A DNA stretch of 64,000 nt from Apostichopus japonicus. Taxonomy: Eukaryota; Echinodermata; Holothuroidea; Aspidochirotida; Stichopodidae. This document shows positions 60,701 through 64,000 of this stretch, piece after piece. The notes beneath the pieces are model-generated. The model was not told the origin of the DNA and ran no database searches. It saw nothing but the letters and a program-made list of their open reading frames with translations. The position numbers were made by a program, and so were the translations under genes. The stretch is from NCBI RefSeq assembly GCF_037975245.1, contig NC_092581.1:16061303-16125302 (forward strand). The letters are read 5' to 3'. The first letter of the stretch is position 1; the number at the start of each line of letters is the position of its first letter.

Positions 60701-61110
60701 CAAGTGTGATTTTCCTTTAATAACGTACCTGCCTAATTCTGTTAAAAGCATGATTCTAACCAACAAGCTCTGATGGGGCGTGTGACCAACTTTGCTGTGA
60801 GGTCCGGCCGGGGAAGCCAAACTAAGAATTACTTCAAAATATTTGTATGACATTGCACACAATAGTGTATCAACAAGGTCACGTAACTTTGTTCATTAAT
60901 ACCAACTATTAAAGGAGTTGTAGGTGGCAGAGCTGATTTGTTACTGTAGCTCAGAATCAGAACTTAAAAGTATATGATAGATATTTACCAAACAGAGGTA
61001 TTTTTCATTTATAGAGAAGTAAATCACTCATTATTATATTACAAATGGACGAAGGTAGTACAGTAATTACATAAACAAAAATCAACACTCATTTCAACAA
61101 GGGCTTGTTA
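57730..61110. other. AT-rich non-coding DNA
   Basis: Only the 60168 short tandem repeat and a C-rich tract near 60308-60325 stand out. Confidence 0.4.
60168..60240 (+). repeat. AAGGTAAAGATTAGGT short tandem repeat
   Basis: Alternating GGTAAAGATAA and GGTAAAGATTA units, about six in all. Confidence 0.85.
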
Positions 61111-61121
61111 TGCCCTCTTCC

Positions 61122-61358
61122 CATAGGCGTACATTATTATTGTGACGACTTTCCCAATAATTATAACCAATATGGAAGGGTTATAACACGGAAAATGATT
61201 GTATGTTATTGGCATGACATGTTATAACTGATGCATGCCTATATGATATGCACATTAACGGGTGGAATGCACGCAGAGTGTGCGAAAAATTTTGGTTATA
61301 TTTTTCGGGCAAGTCGTTACAGCCGCCCCCCAAATCAAATTGGGCTCCTACGCCTATG
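61122..61358 (+). mobile_element. CATAGGCGTA-family MITE (237 bp)
   Basis: Inverted ends CATAGGCGTA and TACGCCTATG, flanked by a perfect 8-bp duplication CCTCTTCC (61114-61121, 61359-61366). Shares its interior with the interrupted copy at 40965-41741 in opposite orientation. No coding capacity. Confidence 0.87.
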
Positions 61359-61369
61359 CCTCTTCCCCA

Positions 61370-63400
61370 TCTACCTACCCCCCCTAACCCCCGTCATCTA
61401 GGATCCACCACCAATGATGAAGAGCTTAGCATGCCCTGTTCCTTCCCACTTCTAGAAATTTGCTGCAGCTTTAACATCACAGTTGATGTCTCAAGCGAGG
61501 GAATTGTTGGGTTGTTCTATGCTCGTTTGTCAGACACTTTTGCTTTCACTAGACTGTTTATGATATGCCAAGGAAAAGGAAGTAATTAAAACCACAATTG
61601 TGCTGTTTAACTAATAATGGGCAAATTAGTTTCTTTATTAATGGGATTCTGAAATATTAATAGAATTTATTAGCAAAAAAAAGTGTTGCTTTAAATAAAG
61701 TCAAACCAAGTTACTTTGTAATGGGTAGATTATAGTTTCTCTTCACAATGTATTTTGTAATGCTTCAGGCTAACAGGGAGGTTGCTTGACCCTTTCAATG
61801 AGTTTGTCTTTAGCTTTTTTTTCCAAGATATTTTGCCTTTAAAATACTGTAAGCTTTAAATACTGTCTGGAATGTTCCTTTAAAACCTAACTTGATGATT
61901 CCTAAGTCGATGACTTTTCGGCTCCACATTGGGGGCCTTTATGTTAATGTTTATTAATATTGCTTTATAAACTATCATAATTCAAGTCCTAATGTGTTCT
62001 TTTAATTTTTTTCATTTTCATTTTTTGCGCAAAAAACATCTCGAATCTTACAAAATTTAGCAAAAAGGATAAACATTTTCGTCAGCAAAATGGCTAATTA
62101 TCCAACGATAAGTCATGCCTGTAAAGGTTATATTACTAATGCATTTCATGCATATTAAGGTCATGTCGGGTTGCCTCTGCACAGAGCAATACCTGTGAAA
62201 TTTCTTGATTACTGTCCGTCCCTTATACTGTACCAGTGTGCGAACGATATATGCATCTATCTATTTATATATGTACACAGTGCATTATAGTCCTATACGA
62301 ACGTTATAAAATGAGCTTCCATATTGCGTTGAGAGATCTGTTTAGTTTAGCAACACTTAAAATTCCACTTAAAATGTAACATGGAAAATTAACTGTACAA
62401 AATTTACAATATAGACAAAGAAATCATGACTAAAACCATCCTAAGTTTATGGAAAGTTCAAGCTCAAAATCAGCAATGACTGACTGTGCTATAATGTGTT
62501 GTCAGTCATGAATCGGAAGTGACAGAAAATATCCACATGGACATGGATTGGTCAATTTGAACAACACGTTCACTTGAAATTTTGAAAAAAGCGAAATTAT
62601 CGGAACATACCTTGAATTATATCGAGGGCCTTTTGCCTGAGGACTATAGCATAAGTCTAGTCCATTATTAATTGTATTTATACACCTTGCATTTGCCAAG
62701 ATTGATTCATTTCATAAACGTCTAATACACCAACTAACTTTACTTATTAGTGATACACTAATAGTATGTACAGGCTGCAGCTAATATACCTACGATTTGC
62801 CTGTGTGAGGCTAGCTAGCTCGTTAATGTTTACGAAAGCTTCAGTATGCGTAATGAATATTTGTTTATGTCTGTTAAGATCTTATTGCTCTTCTTTTTGG
62901 AGGTTTTGATTGAGTTATTGTTATGTGTGAAGAAAATTGCTAAAACACATGACTCTGTTACATGTAGTAGGGTAGACCAAGTACATCAATGTATGTATAA
63001 AATGAGCAAAACAAGTGGTTTGGTATTGTCTGATGTCACGTGATAGAGATAATTTGATTGGTTGATTGAAAATATGAACAAGAAAGGTGTGGCGTACATG
63101 CATTATTGTTTGGGCTCACAAAATTTCCAATTTTATGAAAAGGTTAATTACTTCTTAATTAGGATTCGCTGAGTAAAATTCTATCACAGTAATCTTTCTT
63201 TCATGAATCGCTAGTTGCTGAATGTAAATGAATGTAAGTGATAATGGAATGCCAAAATTCCAGGTAAATGCAGTATGGACCTTAAAATAAAATTGAGCCT
63301 CTGATGTTTAAAGGTACGTCAGTGCTAAAAAACAGTAGAAACTTTGTCAAGGTCAAATGGTGCTGAAAATTGTCTAATAAGTACTCTGTTATTTATGGGA
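61370..63400. other. AT-rich non-coding DNA
   Basis: No gene or element boundary seen between the MITE at 61122 and the SINE at 63405. Confidence 0.4.
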
Positions 63401-63404
63401 GTGT

Positions 63405-63790
63405 TGTAGTCAAGTGGTTATTAAGGCAATGGACTGGTAATATCTAAGTATTACAGGTTCGAGCCCTGGCCAGATCATTACGTTGTGTCCTTGGGCAAGG
63501 CACTTTATCTCTATTGCCTCTCTTCACCCAGGTGTATAAACTGGGACTTGGGAGTTGCAGGCGCTGGTTTGTGGCTGCACCCTATGGCAAGTTCCCCTGC
63601 ATGGGACCAAAGATGTGGTGCACTGTAGTGCCCCCAAGTGGTATTGTCTGAATTATGCACACTTTGGTGTGTGGGTGTGACAAGTTAACAATGACCAAGG
63701 GTTAAGTTGTAAAGACGTGTGAGGGGGCCTCGGCCTGAAACAAGACTGTAAACCTTCAAGGTTGACTTTAAATAACTTTATTTAACTACA
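63405..63790 (+). mobile_element. tRNA-derived CORE-like SINE
   Basis: The head has Pol III boxes: A box GTAGTCAAGTGGTTATTAAG and B box GGTTCGAGCCC. It is followed by a conserved segment with CCTTGGGCAAGGCACTTTAT and a CCCAGGTGTATAAACTGGGA block, the arrangement of CORE-type SINEs such as MIR. A 3' region of about 250 bp follows (CACTGTAGTGCCCCCAAGTG, GTGTGGGTGTGACAAG). The right end is placed approximately. Confidence 0.78.
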
Positions 63791-64000
63791 ATTCTACTGA
63801 AAGTTATCCATAAGGCATTAATGCTTGTTTAGAAAAGAGACAGACAAATTGATGTTTCAAACACCCGGCTGTTGTAATTTGTATAAAACATACCGCATAG
63901 TTTTGTTCGGAAGTATGTTTCTTCAGGTAGAGAAGCTCCACTGAGTGTATTATAAGTTATATTGAGTGTCCCATGTAGCTGTTACTTTCATACATTTAGC

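Overview
The window looks like AT-rich nuclear DNA of an animal, most likely a marine invertebrate and possibly an echinoderm. Long ORFs are rare, there is no operon-like packing, and microsatellites, minisatellites and short non-autonomous DNA transposons are dense. The two clear genes encode metazoan cell-surface receptor types (an LRR protein with a TPBG/5T4-like tail and a three-Ig-domain membrane protein). The phylum assignment is inference; no rRNA, mitochondrial or diagnostic lineage marker is present.

Layout. Positions 1-20000 hold no convincing complete gene: AT-rich DNA with a 21-bp minisatellite (about 1957-2106), a CATC array (8399-8674), a 65-bp near-perfect palindrome (17374-17438), a long (TA)n tract (about 18.1-18.2 kb) and one hAT-like MITE (15895-16278). 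At 20067-21272 (minus) lies a single-exon LRR membrane protein with a candidate TATA box and poly(A) signal. From 21.5 to 34 kb there is mostly diverged tandem or dispersed repeat sequence, including a 42-bp minisatellite (29811-30232). From 34 to 48 kb the window is a transposon cluster: several short TIR elements with exact or near-exact 8-bp target duplications, one inserted inside another, plus a TTAA-flanked MITE. Inside this cluster, at 42000-42105 and 42726-42798 (plus), are two tandem first-exon-like segments matching the N-terminus of glutathionyl-hydroquinone reductase (Xi-class GST). At 48441-50036 (minus) is an intronless three-Ig transmembrane protein. Positions 50-64 kb hold more repeats, an opposed pair of TTAA-type MITEs (54447-54804, 55923-56288), a compact MITE (61122-61358) and a tRNA-derived CORE-like SINE (about 63405-63790) with a decayed relative near 53.6 kb.

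The most interesting signal is not a gene. The heptamer TACAGTA/TACTGTA occurs about 65 times by hand count, against roughly 14 expected for this base composition. In three places where the window contains its own paralogous copy without the motif, the difference is exactly a 5-bp insertion, CAGTA or CTGTA, after a TA. TA-CWG-TA is the known excision footprint of Sleeping-Beauty-type Tc1/mariner transposons, so the window may be carrying many scars of elements that have left. Other leads are the tandem reductase first exons, three dispersed copies of a small hairpin motif resembling a degenerate hammerhead-ribozyme core, and the nested transposon insertion.
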